A stretch of DNA of 64,000 nucleotides from Halopseudomonas formosensis. Lineage in GTDB: Bacteria > Pseudomonadota > Gammaproteobacteria > Pseudomonadales > Pseudomonadaceae. Location of the stretch: the NCBI RefSeq assembly GCF_900115905.1, contig NZ_FOYD01000008.1, positions 62,001 to 126,000 on the forward strand, in the 5' to 3' direction. The notes under the pieces were generated by a model, which was not told where the DNA came from, ran no database searches, and saw nothing but the letters and a program-made list of their open reading frames with translations. Shown here piece after piece: positions 63,959 through 64,000 of the stretch. The position numbers and the translations under genes are program-made. How positions within the stretch are numbered: position 1 is the stretch's first letter; each line of letters starts with the position of its first letter.

Positions 63959-64000
63959 TCAGCCCAGCGTGCAGCGCAGGTTGTCGATCAGGCGGGTGCG
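63959..64000 (-). CDS. panC: C-terminal end of a gene, probably pantothenate synthetase
   Basis: The last 13 codons before a TGA read RTRLIDNLRCTLG, the closing segment typical of PanC. In Pseudomonas panC and panD lie near acs, though usually with pgi between. Only 42 bases are in the window, so the call is provisional. Confidence 0.5.
   Translation of the reverse strand, partial: RTRLIDNLRCTLG

Overview
The window reads as the chromosome of a Pseudomonas-like gammaproteobacterium. The tmRNA tag decodes to ANDDNYALAA, the tag known from Pseudomonas. The gene order smpB, ratA, rnfH, bamE, fur, recN, grpE, dnaK, dnaJ, dapB, carAB, greA, yhbY, rlmE, ftsH, folP, glmM, tpiA, secG, tRNA-Leu, tRNA-fMet, rimP, nusA, infB, rbfA, truB, rpsO, pnp ... 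acs matches my recollection of the conserved Pseudomonas block. ColRS followed by a WarA-like methyltransferase and an InaA-like kinase is also a Pseudomonas trait. The genus is an inference.

Layout. 1-1666: a three-gene minus-strand cassette for lipid-linked sugar transfer (GtrA flippase-like, GtrB/DPM-type GT2, ArnT-like GT39; the last is cut by the window edge). 2025-3389: a VIT1/CCC1 membrane protein facing the C-terminal piece of a diflavin-type reductase. 3425-14300: an accessory, visibly more AT-rich island. It holds a CoiA-like protein, a decayed DarG-like gene, four small envelope proteins beside an XRE regulator, a recombination group (RadC, metal-binding protein, YqaJ exonuclease, DUF932), a zinc-ribbon/glycine-zipper protein, a PLD-type nuclease and the C-terminal part of a UvrD/AddA-like helicase-nuclease. 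14300-24625: core-like envelope and redox genes (MprF C-terminal fragment, inaA/warA/colS/colR, a second two-component system, and a haem/FAD ferric-reductase operon with PepSY and DUF2271 proteins). 24625-27255: a left-truncated IS3-family element and an ssrA-type integrase. 27255-64000: tmRNA and the conserved housekeeping block, nearly all intact.

Most notable observation: the N-terminal half of a PepSY-TM/flavodoxin/reductase gene (23434-24625, plus strand) and a C-terminal reductase half (2733-3389, minus strand) lie about 20 kb apart in opposite orientations. Both are cut at rearrangement points. Undoing one inversion of about 3.4-24.6 kb would bring the halves together (about 130-150 residues still missing) and would also put the accessory island next to the integrase and ssrA. 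The mprF and uvrD fragments abut head-on near 14.3 kb, a second junction.

How the genes work together: the right half is translation, RNA turnover, proteostasis and nucleotide/amino-acid supply, with two good sigma-32-like promoters before grpE and dnaK. The left half concerns the envelope (lipid glycosylation, ColRS regulon, small envelope proteins) and iron/redox reduction, interrupted by horizontally acquired recombination and possible defence genes.
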